Of a DNA stretch of 64,000 nucleotides, positions 50,851 to 59,104 are shown in pieces. The notes under the pieces are model-generated. The model was not told the origin of the DNA and searched no databases. It worked only from the letters and a program-made list of their open reading frames with translations. The translations under genes were made by a program, and so were the position numbers. Location: the IMG/VR virus record IMGVR_UViG_3300008448_000002, positions 62,001 through 126,000 of that record; one strand, given 5' to 3'. This DNA comes from a virus. Positions within the stretch are counted from its first letter, which is position 1; every line of letters begins with the position of its first letter.

Positions 50851-51028
50851 TAACAAAAAATGTCCCTATTGTAATAAGAAAATCATAGGGCATCCTAATA
50901 AAAAGTTTTGTAATCAATCGCATAAGGATAAGTATCACAATAATACAAATCCAAGAGGTTATTATAAACATCTTAAAGAAAAAGACTACGATGAAGATTC
51001 TAGTTGGGATGCCCATAAAAGTTATTGA
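50843..51028 (+). CDS. Small zinc-ribbon protein
   Basis: GTG 50843 gives a product starting MTNNKKCPYCNKKIIGHPNK and containing KFCNQSHKDKYHNN. The C-x2-C...C-x3-H arrangement with KFC..SHKDKYHN resembles short zinc-ribbon proteins of the DUF2116 type. An ATG at 50804 would add 13 unrelated residues inside the preceding frame, so the GTG is preferred. The tail is acidic. Possibly nucleic-acid binding. Confidence 0.6.
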   Translation: MTNNKKCPYCNKKIIGHPNKKFCNQSHKDKYHNNTNPRGYYKHLKEKDYDEDSSWDAHKSY

Positions 51029-51052
51029 CAACTTATAACGATATGATTTAAT
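51025..51052 (+). promoter_or_regulatory. Sigma70-like promoter for the methyltransferase
   Basis: TTGACA (51025-51030), a 16-nt spacer and extended -10 TGATTTAAT (hexamer 51047-51052), only 8 nt before ATG 51060, so the transcript would be nearly leaderless. Confidence 0.6.
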
Positions 51053-51059
51053 ATAAAAA

Positions 51060-51995
51060 ATGACTAAAATAAATAATATTTGTAACAATTTATGGGAAAT
51101 AGAAGAATATATTCCAAAATGGGTTAATAAGACAGACATAAATCTTGACCAATTTTTCACAAGCGAAAATACAGCCAATAGTTGTCTTGAATCATTAATT
51201 CAACAATTAAATAAAGATAGTAAAAAAATTGACGATTACATATTTATAGAACCATCGGCAGGTATGGGTTCATTTTATGATATACTTCCACTAGATAAAA
51301 AGATTGGAATAGATGTTGATAAAATAAGAGATGAATACATACACATTGATTTTTTATCATGGAAACCTGAACCGAATAATAAATACATAACAATTGGTAA
51401 TCCTCCGTTTGGTAATAGGTCATGGTTGGCACTATCTTTTATAAATCATGCCGCCAAGTTTTCTGATTATGTTGCCTTTATTTTGCCAGCGGGATTTCAA
51501 AGTATAGGAAAAGGAAGCCTACAAAATAGAGTTAATGAGGTTAATCTAGTATATTCTGAAATATTGCCGCAAGAAAAATTTGTCGATAAATCAGGAAATA
51601 CTAGAAAAATAAACTGTGTCTGGCAAATATGGTCTAAAGAAAAGATTGATACAGTGATTAAGAAGACCTGTAATGAGTATATTGAACTTTTTACCATATC
51701 CAATACAAAAGACAGAATATGCGGATTCAATAAATTAGAAAAAGCAGATTATCTACTACAACGCTCATATTTCGGAGAATGTACTCCAAAATTGGTGAAA
51801 ACATTCGATGAAGTAAAGTATGGATGCGGATATGGAATAATTATTCATAAAAATAAAAAAGAAATAACAGAAATATTGAATAATGCGAATTGGAATAGAT
51901 ATAGTAATCTTTCTTCTACCCACTGTAGGCATATAAGTATGTATCATATACAGAATTGTCTTATTGATAATGGATTTGTTGACCAAGAAAAATAA
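51060..51995 (+). CDS. N6-adenine DNA methyltransferase-like protein
   Basis: Rossmann methyltransferase with SAM motif I FIEPSAGMGSFYD (residues ~62-74), motif II KIGIDVD and catalytic motif IV TIGNPPFGNRS (~114-124), the NPP[FY] of adenine or cytosine amino methylases. DQFFTSENTANSCLESL near the N-terminus is typical of gamma-like enzymes. No restriction gene is adjacent, so it is an orphan methylase that may shield phage DNA from host restriction. C-terminal ~100 residues probably hold target recognition. Confidence 0.8.
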   Translation: MTKINNICNNLWEIEEYIPKWVNKTDINLDQFFTSENTANSCLESLIQQLNKDSKKIDDYIFIEPSAGMGSFYDILPLDKKIGIDVDKIRDEYIHIDFLSWKPEPNNKYITIGNPPFGNRSWLALSFINHAAKFSDYVAFILPAGFQSIGKGSLQNRVNEVNLVYSEILPQEKFVDKSGNTRKINCVWQIWSKEKIDTVIKKTCNEYIELFTISNTKDRICGFNKLEKADYLLQRSYFGECTPKLVKTFDEVKYGCGYGIIIHKNKKEITEILNNANWNRYSNLSSTHCRHISMYHIQNCLIDNGFVDQEK

Positions 51996-51998
51996 TCA

Positions 51999-52071
51999 TT
52001 GACAACCTAATTTTTTGTGATATTCTCCTTGTATCAAAGAGGGAATTATCCCTTAATAAAGGAATATCGTA
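51999..52071 (+). promoter_or_regulatory. Early promoter plus conserved 5' leader (copy 2 of 5)
   Basis: TTGACA (51999-52004), a 16-nt spacer and TGATATTCT (hexamer 52021-52026). The leader has ATCAAAGAGGGAATTATCCC (52033-52052) and AAAGGAATATC before the ATG at 52072. Confidence 0.75.
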
Positions 52072-52314
52072 ATGTCAAAAACAATCACAACGATGGATGG
52101 TTTTAAGAAATACATTAAAACATTAACAATAGAAGAATTAAATGACTACGGCAAGGATTTAGAACAAAAAATTAAAAACGCTCGTAGTCCTTCGGTTAAA
52201 CTAGGATATGCTATGGGAATAGATGCTATATTTATTGAAATAGCAATGCGAGAAGTTTCTCAAGAATCATTAGAAATGTCTGATGATGAATTACTCGCCG
52301 AATTACTATCATAG
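52072..52314 (+). CDS. Hypothetical early protein, 80 aa
   Basis: First gene after promoter-leader copy 2. All-helical and acidic at the end (EMSDDELLAELLS), with KTLTIEELNDYGKDLEQKIK in the middle. It heads a run of small genes reaching 54.3 kb. No family recognised. Confidence 0.65.
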   Translation: MSKTITTMDGFKKYIKTLTIEELNDYGKDLEQKIKNARSPSVKLGYAMGIDAIFIEIAMREVSQESLEMSDDELLAELLS

Positions 52315-52332
52315 AATATAAAGGAATATATC

Positions 52333-53010
52333 ATGAAACAAATTACATTAAGCGGATTGGCAATAGGGCTTACTATTATGACAATCATTTGCTCAATCGG
52401 TGCGGCTTTAATTTCACTGTTTTTAGGCGATTTTATAGCTTTTCTTACACTTCAAGAGCCTCCTTATAATTTTTTGTTTGCGTTGTCTTTTTTAATTCTC
52501 TGTACATGGTTTCTTTATGGCTCTGTAAAAAAGGATGAAGCCATAAAAGAATATTTGCTCTATAAAACCAGGAATCATGAAAAAACTATTAGATACTTAA
52601 AGGCAGATGAAAAATTATCTAATCACTATAGGTCTGGAACGGTTTATTGTGGCGGAAGAGATTTAAGTAATGGAAGAAGAGTTTCAAGAGATGAATCAAG
52701 AGAAATATCAAACTATTACTTTGAAAGAGAAAACAGAATTAAAACAGAATATGATGAAAGCTATGTTGACTGGCTTAGATTTGTTGAATCTCGTGGATAT
52801 AAAGGGTTTATAAAAAGATATATTGATAGAAAAATCAGTTATTATAATAATAAACAAAAACGAGAAATCAAAACAAAGAAAGAAAAGGAAAGAATAGAAG
52901 AGTTTGAAAGAAAGACCACACTAGATGTTTTTAAAACGCAAGAAAATTATGAAAAATGGCTACATGCGAGTGAAGACGAACGCATTTCAATATTACGAGC
53001 ACTCAATTAA
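52333..53010 (+). CDS. Membrane protein with long charged cytoplasmic tail, 225 aa
   Basis: Two membrane segments (residues ~7-30, LAIGLTIMTIICSIGAALIS, and ~46-64, FLFALSFLILCTWFLYG) are followed by a 155-residue charged helix-rich tail with many Lys, Arg and Glu. AAAGGAATATATC precedes the ATG. The topology suggests an inner-membrane protein with a cytoplasmic effector part. Function unknown; location in an early accessory run would suit exclusion or takeover. Confidence 0.65.
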   Translation: MKQITLSGLAIGLTIMTIICSIGAALISLFLGDFIAFLTLQEPPYNFLFALSFLILCTWFLYGSVKKDEAIKEYLLYKTRNHEKTIRYLKADEKLSNHYRSGTVYCGGRDLSNGRRVSRDESREISNYYFERENRIKTEYDESYVDWLRFVESRGYKGFIKRYIDRKISYYNNKQKREIKTKKEKERIEEFERKTTLDVFKTQENYEKWLHASEDERISILRALN

Positions 53011-53045
53011 TCAAAGTCGTTTAGTTTAAACAAGGAAAACCTATT

Positions 53046-53222
53046 ATGACACATGAATCAAAAACCACTGTTACGATTGAGATTGAATTACTCAAAGAAT
53101 TACTAAAAATAGCAAAAGAATATCATTCGGCTCTGTATCATGATAGGCAACCATATTGTGTGGTTAGTAGAAATTTAAATGAAATAACAGAAGAAGTCGA
53201 AAATTTATTGTATAATAGTTAG
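53046..53222 (+). CDS. Hypothetical small protein, 58 aa
   Basis: From ATG 53046 to TAG 53220-53222. The product begins MTHESKTTVTIEIELLKELL and continues with a helix typical of short binding proteins, ending EITEEVENLLYNS. Start is preceded by AAGGAAAACC. Function unknown. Confidence 0.6.
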   Translation: MTHESKTTVTIEIELLKELLKIAKEYHSALYHDRQPYCVVSRNLNEITEEVENLLYNS

Positions 53223-53230
53223 GAAAAAAT

Positions 53231-53389
53231 ATGACACAAACAGTACAAGATTTAATTATTGAACTATCGCGGTTTAAACCCGAAACAGTAATTACTCCAA
53301 TGGTAGAAAACACTACTGTAAAAGTATTATATAACAAGGAAGATGAATCATCCGTATATATTGTCCCAATCTACAATGGAGAAAAATAA
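53231..53389 (+). CDS. Hypothetical small protein, 52 aa
   Basis: From ATG 53231 (TAGGAAAAAAT upstream) to TAA 53387-53389, whose last base starts the next ATG. Starts MTQTVQDLIIELSRFKPETV and ends with a short beta hairpin (SSVYIVPIYNG). Function unknown. Confidence 0.6.
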   Translation: MTQTVQDLIIELSRFKPETVITPMVENTTVKVLYNKEDESSVYIVPIYNGEK

Positions 53390-53688
53390 TGAGTGATAGA
53401 CATGTGCTTAAATTGAAAGTTGTTTTTTCATTTATTATTTGTATAATTTTACCAACATCATGTATGATTGTATTAACAAATCAAAAAATGACATTACAAG
53501 AACATATAAAACAAGAATCATCGAAACTTTATAATGTAAAATGTTATTCTGGGGGAGAAGTCATAATTGATGATACTGCCCAAGGTAAACCCTATAATTA
53601 CGGATATGGGGTATATAAATGGATATCAAGTATAGATGGTCAAGATAAAGAATGGGCTGGACCGTGTATTGCGACTTTAATAAAATAA
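53389..53688 (+). CDS. Small membrane-anchored protein, CYSG family copy 1
   Basis: N-terminal membrane segment (residues ~9-29, VVFSFIICIILPTSCMIVL), a helical linker and a C-terminal ~45-residue domain with VKCYSGGEVIIDDTAQGKPY and KEWAGPCI. The two domain Cys (in CYSG and G-x-C) and two Trp are shared with the next two genes. A single N-terminal anchor would place the domain in the periplasm, where a disulfide could form. Coupled to the preceding gene by TAATG. Confidence 0.7.
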   Translation: MSDRHVLKLKVVFSFIICIILPTSCMIVLTNQKMTLQEHIKQESSKLYNVKCYSGGEVIIDDTAQGKPYNYGYGVYKWISSIDGQDKEWAGPCIATLIK

Positions 53689-53733
53689 CAAATGAGAAAA
53701 CTAAATTATTATCATATAATAAGGGAACAGAAT

Positions 53734-54033
53734 ATGTTTGAAAAAATATTAAGTCTTTGTGGAATGGTTTTTATTATCATAACGGCACTGTTTTTAGTGA
53801 AATGTAACAAAGACTTAAACGCTGATATGAAAAATCTTCAAGAGCGACAACTTAAAGAATCAAAAGAAATACACAGTTTAAAGTGCTACTCAGGTACTAT
53901 GCTACTCCTCGAAGACACGTCTATTGGTCAAGTTTTTGAAGCAGGTGGCTACCAATGGGTTTCAAACACCACGGGCGAACGGAGATACTGGAACGGCGTT
54001 TGTGTTGTAAAATACATTGGGAGTAAAGAATAA
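53734..54033 (+). CDS. Small membrane-anchored protein, CYSG family copy 2
   Basis: ATG 53734 follows AAGGGAAC at a good distance and gives MFEKILSLCGMVFIIITALF; an ATG at 53692 lacks a ribosome binding site. Same layout as copy 1: membrane anchor, linker, then LKCYSGTMLLLEDTSIGQVF and YWNGVCVVKY. The stop overlaps the next start (TAATG). Confidence 0.7.
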   Translation: MFEKILSLCGMVFIIITALFLVKCNKDLNADMKNLQERQLKESKEIHSLKCYSGTMLLLEDTSIGQVFEAGGYQWVSNTTGERRYWNGVCVVKYIGSKE

Positions 54034-54341
54034 TGGAAAAGAACGGTTTTCATCATAGACCCTATAATTTTTTTACTAGCTGGTTTGTGGTCACAAGCAT
54101 GATATTTTTTTGTATACTTGGGTTTGCCTTTATTTATGAAGAACAAACAGGGCAATTAAAGCAACGTAAAGAGAAAGAAAAAGTAATTCATAGCATTGAA
54201 TGCTATTCAGGAAACTTATTGCTCCTAGAAGACATCTCCATCGGTATAGTAGGCGATGTGGGAGCTTATTCTTGGACTTCAAAAATAGATGGTCAAGAAA
54301 AACGGTGGAATGGTGTTTGTGTTGTAAAATTATTGAAATAA
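54033..54341 (+). CDS. Small membrane-anchored protein, CYSG family copy 3
   Basis: Third tandem copy: membrane segment (about residues 16-33, WFVVTSMIFFCILGFAFI), linker, then IECYSGNLLLLEDISIGIVG and RWNGVCVVKLL. Copies 2 and 3 are closer to each other than to copy 1. It ends 5 nt before a tRNA-Leu gene. Possibly a superinfection-exclusion or envelope-modifying family; this is inference. Confidence 0.7.
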   Translation: MEKNGFHHRPYNFFTSWFVVTSMIFFCILGFAFIYEEQTGQLKQRKEKEKVIHSIECYSGNLLLLEDISIGIVGDVGAYSWTSKIDGQEKRWNGVCVVKLLK

Positions 54342-54346
54342 CATTT

Positions 54347-54429
54347 GGGGACATGGCGGAAAGGTATACGCGAACGACTTAAAATCATTTGGTTTTTAAC
54401 TGGGGGATTCAAATCCCCTGTCCCTACCA
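54347..54429 (+). tRNA. tRNA-Leu (anticodon TAA), second and diverged copy
   Basis: The acceptor GGGGACA pairs with TGTCCCT (first pair G-T), the D-arm starts TGGCGG as in the other Leu tRNA, the anticodon loop is CTTAAAA, there is a long variable arm, and CCA is encoded. The anticodon stem has one C-A mismatch and the T-arm carries an extra A next to the TTCAAAT loop, so function is less certain than for the copy at 46128. Confidence 0.75.
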
Positions 54430-54437
54430 TTTATATT

Positions 54438-54647
54438 ATGAAAACTCTTACAATAAACTCGTTAGTATATAATTATTTGATTGAACGTGTGATAACTTCA
54501 GATTTAGAATCCATTGTTATTGGACATGATGATTTTATTATCGACAGCTTTAACTATGGGATAGGGGGTTATTTTAACACATATTCTATAGCATTATACA
54601 ACGATGAACAATACAGAAAACCAACAATTTTTAAATTTAAATATTGA
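54438..54647 (+). CDS. Hypothetical small protein, 69 aa
   Basis: Start taken at ATG 54438 after the tRNA; a longer frame from 54345 would run through the tRNA and is not credible. Starts MKTLTINSLVYNYLIERVIT, faintly like the MKT family at 6.7-7.3 kb. Ends with aromatic beta segments. Function unknown. Confidence 0.5.
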   Translation: MKTLTINSLVYNYLIERVITSDLESIVIGHDDFIIDSFNYGIGGYFNTYSIALYNDEQYRKPTIFKFKY

Positions 54648-54814
54648 TAAATGATATTGTATTTTTATTCAAGGTAATATATATAGTATTTTAATGAATA
54701 CCGATGATGAACAGACAACAAAAAATTATTTATAAATGATTATACTGGTGATATAAGTAAAATGGCAAGGATATGATTGTGGAAAAAATTATTTATAGAT
54801 GGACAAAATAATTG

Positions 54815-54843
54815 TTGACTCGGTAGATATAGAATGATAGTAT
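54815..54843 (+). promoter_or_regulatory. Orphan sigma70-like promoter pointing antisense to the capsid gene
   Basis: TTGACT (54815-54820), a 17-nt spacer and extended -10 TGATAGTAT (hexamer 54838-54843) on the plus strand, with no plus-strand gene downstream. Transcription would run through 54859-54881 and antisense to the 3' end of the capsid mRNA. The rest of 54648-54858 has no credible gene. Confidence 0.35.
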
Positions 54844-54858
54844 ATTTATAGAATAAAA

Positions 54859-54881
54859 GAAAGGGGCTTTATGCCCCTTTC
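54859..54881 (-). terminator. Terminator of the major capsid gene
   Basis: GAAAGGGGC-TTTAT-GCCCCTTTC forms a 9-bp stem; on the minus strand it is followed by TTTTATT. It lies 25 nt past the capsid stop codon. Confidence 0.85.
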
Positions 54882-54906
54882 AGTAGAATAGAAAGTAGTA
54901 AAATGA

Positions 54907-56121
54907 TTACTGGAAGCGAATGTTAGAGCTAATCCCAACAAGACCCAAATAGTCAGCACTGTTTCCAAAACTTGAAACAGTATTTGTAAGCTCTTTGTAC
55001 CCGTAACGTGTCATGAATGAAACGGTAGGTTCAAAGGTTGATGGGTCAATGATAACGCCAGTAGATTGTAGTGGGATATATGGGCAATAGAAAGCGGCAG
55101 CGTCCGTTTCAGTTGTGCCTTTATAACCAACCAATACTGAAGTTGTGTCATTAGCGAATTGGTCAACATAGATTCTCATTGAGTTATTCAAAGTACCAAC
55201 GAACTTTGTGTTAGTTGGAGCATCAAATACACCTTCAGTTGTGCGAGCAAAAGCAGATGTCGTAGCAGATTGAAGAATTGTCAATGCTGTGTTTGATACA
55301 ACTGCCCAGTTAGCGGCACCACGTCTTGTGCGTTGAGCAACGAGGTTAGCTTGACGGTTAATTAATGTTGCCAAAGCAGCATGTTCATCACCAACAAAAG
55401 TTGCTGTACCAGAAATGTTGTTTTGGTCATAGATTGCCGTAGGTGAACCAGGAAGAGCACGGAGTGATTGTAGAATCTCTTGGTCAATTTCGGCAGTAAT
55501 TTCTTGTGCCAAAACAGCCATGATTTCTTGCTCCATGTCAATACCTTGTTGTGATTGAGCATCTTGAGCAGCTTCAAAAGTCCAACGAGCAGACAGTTTA
55601 CGGCTTTTCGCTTCAACTGTTTCTTTCAGGATTTGAATGCTAAGACCATTACCACCACGTCCTTCAAGGGCAGCAGTAGCAGCACCAGCAGGAGCAGAAA
55701 TTGATTCGTTACCAGAGTAATAACGAGCAATGTCAAATGGAGACATAGCTTCTGTACCAGCCGTTGTGTAACCAGCACCAGATGCGGGAACGGTGTTAGA
55801 ATAACGGAAACGCAAAGTATGAATTTGACCAACTGGACCAGTCATAGGTTGTACACCGATGATTTCGTTAGCAATTACGGTTGGCATTACACGTCTCAAT
55901 ACAGGGAGAATTACCTTGTTGAGTACAGCAATGTTACCAGAAGATGTTGCGCCAGCAGTTGCTTGCTCCATCAGGCTTCTTTTTGTATTTTCAAGAAGGG
56001 TTTCCATAATTTGTTTTTTAGAACTATTTTTAGAACCATCTTGGTTGTGTGTTAAGTCACGACCTTCAAGCAATTTTTCTTTTGCCAGCGTCCATGTATT
56101 TCCTTCAAATAATTTAGACAT
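54907..56121 (-). CDS. 23: Major capsid protein, T4 gp23-like
   Basis: The 404-aa protein has the gp23 pattern: N-terminal ~60-residue propeptide, then SGNIAVLNKVILPVLRRVMP, VIANEIIGVQPMTGPVGQIH, and the C-terminal NTVSSFGNSADYLGLVGISS. A likely gp21 cleavage site is L50-M-E52 (SLMEQ), similar in place to the ITE site of T4 gp23. It forms the hexamers of the head. It is the last gene of the head block, with its own AAAGGAT ribosome binding site and a terminator; TATAAAGA in the 25-nt gap upstream may be an extra late box. Confidence 0.95.
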   Translation of the reverse strand: MSKLFEGNTWTLAKEKLLEGRDLTHNQDGSKNSSKKQIMETLLENTKRSLMEQATAGATSSGNIAVLNKVILPVLRRVMPTVIANEIIGVQPMTGPVGQIHTLRFRYSNTVPASGAGYTTAGTEAMSPFDIARYYSGNESISAPAGAATAALEGRGGNGLSIQILKETVEAKSRKLSARWTFEAAQDAQSQQGIDMEQEIMAVLAQEITAEIDQEILQSLRALPGSPTAIYDQNNISGTATFVGDEHAALATLINRQANLVAQRTRRGAANWAVVSNTALTILQSATTSAFARTTEGVFDAPTNTKFVGTLNNSMRIYVDQFANDTTSVLVGYKGTTETDAAAFYCPYIPLQSTGVIIDPSTFEPTVSFMTRYGYKELTNTVSSFGNSADYLGLVGISSNIRFQ

Positions 56122-56145
56122 AATTTTATCCTTTCGTCTTTATAA

Positions 56146-57354
56146 TTATTGTTTGTTAATTCCAGCCAAACGAGCAATATCGAATATCACATCATTTTGG
56201 TCAGAATATTCTTGTGATTCTTCTAAGATTACTTTTTTGTTACCTGTCATCGCTGACATCTTGGAAGATTTAGTTTCATTCAACTGTTGTTTTAATGGCT
56301 TCATTTCGCCAATAACACCAGGTAAATACTTATTGAAAGACTCTTGTAATCTTGGTGTTGATACACCTTCGAGTAATCTTCCCATAATTTCTTGTTTGTC
56401 TCTTGGTAGGTTTACGAGCAAGGTGTTGAGAGTTTTTTCTCTTGTTGCTTTTTCTTCTACGATACCAACTTTGTGTTTAACACTTTCATACAGAGTCTTG
56501 TTTTTGTTCAATTCATTGATTGATTCCGCAAGCTGTTTTTTTGTTTCGGTAAGTTCTTTAAACATTTTTTTAGTTTGGGTAGATTCACTAAGATTAGAAC
56601 CCAAAAACTCATGATAAAATGTTTCATAGATTCTTTTTCCGAGTTTATTTTCTTTAGCTACTTGAATATCTTCTTTCAATTGACCCAATTCTTTTTCCAA
56701 GGTTGATTGAATTGTTTGTTCAACAAGTGGAGCAGCTCTTTTGATAAAATTGTCTTTTAGTTCGGCAAGTTTTTCTTTGCTTTCTTTGACAATTCTTACT
56801 TTTGTATTGGCAAGGTCTTTTACATCTTCATGAAGCTCTGTAATTTCTTTTTGTAATTGCTCAAGAATGAATCCTTCAAACTTTTGAATTTTTTTGTTGT
56901 ATTCTTCTTTAAGTTGTTTAATTTCTTCTTGTTTTTCAATATGAAGCTGTTTTTGGTCTTCTTTGAGTTCAGTCAATTCTTTTTGTAATTCATCGGTAAT
57001 GAAGGTTTCAATCAAACTTGTATGACTTTTAATTTTATCATTGTATTGTTTTCTTGATTCTTGAATAGTATTTGTTAATTTCACTCTTGCTTCTTTGAGT
57101 TTATTAACTTCTTCTATTGACTCTTTTGCCTGTTCTGTGATAACATCAGTAATCATGGAGTTCATAGCCTCTACAATTCTTTCCTTATCGTGTTCAAACT
57201 TTGTAGAAAACTCGCGTCTGATGCTTTCTTCAAGTGCTTGGCGCATGTCCGTGCGTTCTTCATCAAGTTTTTCTTGTAGGGCTTGTTTTAATTCTACTTT
57301 TGTCTCTTCATTTAAGAGGTCTGACTGTAGTAATTCAAATATTTTGTTACTCAT
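56146..57354 (-). CDS. 22: Prohead core scaffold protein, T4 gp22-like
   Basis: Start taken at ATG 57354 (MSNKIFELLQSDLL), preceded by TTGGAGTTAAAA; the TTG of that sequence would add four residues. The protein is almost entirely coiled coil (residues ~15-300), rich in Glu, Lys and Gln, with many [LI]xE sites for gp21 cleavage. The C-terminal ~60 residues are conserved-looking (EYSDQNDVIFDIARLAGINK). It shapes the prohead and is degraded during maturation. Longer than T4 gp22 (269 aa). Confidence 0.85.
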   Translation of the reverse strand: MSNKIFELLQSDLLNEETKVELKQALQEKLDEERTDMRQALEESIRREFSTKFEHDKERIVEAMNSMITDVITEQAKESIEEVNKLKEARVKLTNTIQESRKQYNDKIKSHTSLIETFITDELQKELTELKEDQKQLHIEKQEEIKQLKEEYNKKIQKFEGFILEQLQKEITELHEDVKDLANTKVRIVKESKEKLAELKDNFIKRAAPLVEQTIQSTLEKELGQLKEDIQVAKENKLGKRIYETFYHEFLGSNLSESTQTKKMFKELTETKKQLAESINELNKNKTLYESVKHKVGIVEEKATREKTLNTLLVNLPRDKQEIMGRLLEGVSTPRLQESFNKYLPGVIGEMKPLKQQLNETKSSKMSAMTGNKKVILEESQEYSDQNDVIFDIARLAGINKQ

Positions 57355-57366
57355 TTTTAACTCCAA

Positions 57367-57990
57367 TTATAAACTTCTAATCCACTCGATTAGTTCTTTT
57401 TTCAAATGTTTTTCTGCTTTTGGGTCATATGTTAAAGATTTAGATAAATCTTCGATTATTGACCCTCTATTTCTAAAATTCCATGCTTCGTAGATGGGTT
57501 TTGGATAAGCATTTGGTGCCGATGGATTTGCTACAATATCAATTGTAACAATTTGATAATCTTTTACATTACCATAGTCATCAACATCGCCTGAACCTCT
57601 GCTTGACACGCCCAATAATACTTTGCTATCTAATAAAACCTTAACAATATTTCCCGATGGTGTTGGAAGAACTTTAAGTTTCCCACATCCATTATCACCG
57701 TCCATTTTGATTTCTGTAATCATGTGAGAAACGGTTGCTAAATTAATATTTAAACCCGATGGATGGTCTGCCTCTCCTAAAATTGGCATTCCACTTTTAA
57801 TTCTTTCATTCATCTGGTCTACGGCTTTACTAATTTCCGACACGGGGTAAATTCTACCATTTTGGTTTTTCTTATTACCTTGTACAAAAATACCACACAT
57901 ATACAGGCTTTTAGAACCATTGGAATCTTGAGATTCTTCTAGTTTCATATTTGCCTGATTAAATGCGTAATTTTCTTGTAGCATCAACAT
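57367..57990 (-). CDS. 21: Prohead core protease, T4 gp21-like
   Basis: Serine protease of the S77 (herpes assemblin-like) type, 207 aa. YMCGIFVQGNKKNQNGRIYP is the N-terminal strand, catalytic His is in GEADHPS (near residue 74), catalytic Ser in LLGVSSRGSGD (near residue 129), and IVTIDIVANPSAPNA is the conserved end strand. It cleaves capsid, core and internal proteins after [LI]xE. The cleavage-type N-termini of four other proteins in this window fit this specificity. It sits between the acidic core protein and gp22 as in T4. Confidence 0.9.
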   Translation of the reverse strand: MLMLQENYAFNQANMKLEESQDSNGSKSLYMCGIFVQGNKKNQNGRIYPVSEISKAVDQMNERIKSGMPILGEADHPSGLNINLATVSHMITEIKMDGDNGCGKLKVLPTPSGNIVKVLLDSKVLLGVSSRGSGDVDDYGNVKDYQIVTIDIVANPSAPNAYPKPIYEAWNFRNRGSIIEDLSKSLTYDPKAEKHLKKELIEWIRSL

Positions 57991-57998
57991 AGTTTGTA

Positions 57999-58823
57999 TT
58001 ACTTTCTACCACTGATAGGGCTAACTTTATTACCTTTAGGTTGTACTGGTTGACTAACTTTTACAGGTGTAAGTTTGTTTGGATTTTTAGAAGCAGGAAG
58101 TTTTTTAACTTCAATGTTCATAGTTTCTGGTTGTTTGTTTTTCTTAAACTTGTAACCAGCATCATCCTTGATTGTTTTACCTGAAATAAGTGATTTACTT
58201 TGCTGAGTTACAGATTTACCATTTGAAAACTTACCATCATCATTATGTGCTTTTACCGCTTCGAGATTAAAAGATTCTTCGAGGTCATCATAGTCTTCAT
58301 CATCAACGGTAATGTCTTCAAACTTGAGTTCATCCATATCTACATCCGCATCGGATTCCATAACTTCATCTTCTTCTGTAATTTCATCTTCTGCTGTTAT
58401 TTCATCATCCATGTCTGATTCCATAACTTCATCCTCTTCGGACTTCATCAATTCTTCAAACTCTGCTTTTAAACGAGCGAGTTCATCTTCGATGTTATCA
58501 ACACGGTCTTCAACTTGTTCTAAATCTGTTTCTTCTGTGTCAAAATCAGCTTCGCCATCTATTTCAAATGATTCATCATCGCTTTCATCGCTGTCAGTTT
58601 CAAATGATTCATCATCCATCACTGGTGTATCATCGCCAAATGTTTCTTCACTATCAATTTCATTCATGCTATCTTCAATTTCTTGTGTAGATTCGGCATC
58701 TTCTTGTAGGCTTTCATAAATACTTCTTGCTTTTTCAACATGAAAATCATGTAGCATTTCTTTTGCTTTTTCTGATTCACCGTTTACAATGTATTCAATG
58801 ATTGTTTTTAAATCTGTAGTCAT
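57999..58823 (-). CDS. Acidic prohead core protein (gp67/gp68-like)
   Basis: The 274-aa protein has a helical start (EYIVNGESEKAKEMLHDFHV, ARSIYESLQED), a very acidic central region of ~150 residues (DESDDESFEIDGEADFDTEE and similar) and a basic, Pro/Lys-rich end. Position between portal and protease matches the small core proteins of T4 (67, 68). The charge pattern suits an internal scaffold that mimics DNA or binds capsid. Precise counterpart uncertain. Confidence 0.65.
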   Translation of the reverse strand: MTTDLKTIIEYIVNGESEKAKEMLHDFHVEKARSIYESLQEDAESTQEIEDSMNEIDSEETFGDDTPVMDDESFETDSDESDDESFEIDGEADFDTEETDLEQVEDRVDNIEDELARLKAEFEELMKSEEDEVMESDMDDEITAEDEITEEDEVMESDADVDMDELKFEDITVDDEDYDDLEESFNLEAVKAHNDDGKFSNGKSVTQQSKSLISGKTIKDDAGYKFKKNKQPETMNIEVKKLPASKNPNKLTPVKVSQPVQPKGNKVSPISGRK

Positions 58824-58906
58824 AAATTAAGCTCCTAACTCGTTTCTCATTAACTATTTATATAAAAATAGTTTTATTGTTGTTTTAATGTGTTTTTTAT
58901 GTAATT

Positions 58907-59104
58907 TTATTGATTTTCTTCTGGCTTGCCGTAAATTTTTTGTATGGTTTGACTTCTTTTTACGTTTTCAAGGTTTTTTGTTGCCTTAATCTTCTTAAGT
59001 CGATTTACATCACCAAGGGTTAATTTTGGTCCAGCCTTGTCTATTTTTTTACTGTTTACTTCGTCATTCTTTGGTGTATAGTAATTATGTATATCATTAC
59101 TCAT
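58907..59104 (-). CDS. Small basic core protein, 65 aa
   Basis: It overlaps the portal gene end by 8 nt. KLTLGDVNRLKKIKATKNLE and the final IYGKPE are typical of a small basic protein found directly after the portal gene in marine T4-like phages. Probably a prohead core component; no experimental role known to me. Confidence 0.65.
   Translation of the reverse strand: MSNDIHNYYTPKNDEVNSKKIDKAGPKLTLGDVNRLKKIKATKNLENVKRSQTIQKIYGKPEENQ

Noticed and set aside
54345-54437. N-terminal extension of the 54438 gene
   Set aside because: The extension is translated from tRNA-Leu; the ATG after the tRNA is a better start.
57355-57366. TTG start for the gp22-like gene
   Set aside because: The ATG at 57354 lies at a proper distance from GGAG, which falls inside the TTG extension.
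58312-58719. Plus-strand Ser-rich ORF of 135 aa opposite the acidic core protein
   Set aside because: Its Ser/Asp repeats are only the complement of the Asp/Glu repeats of the real gene.
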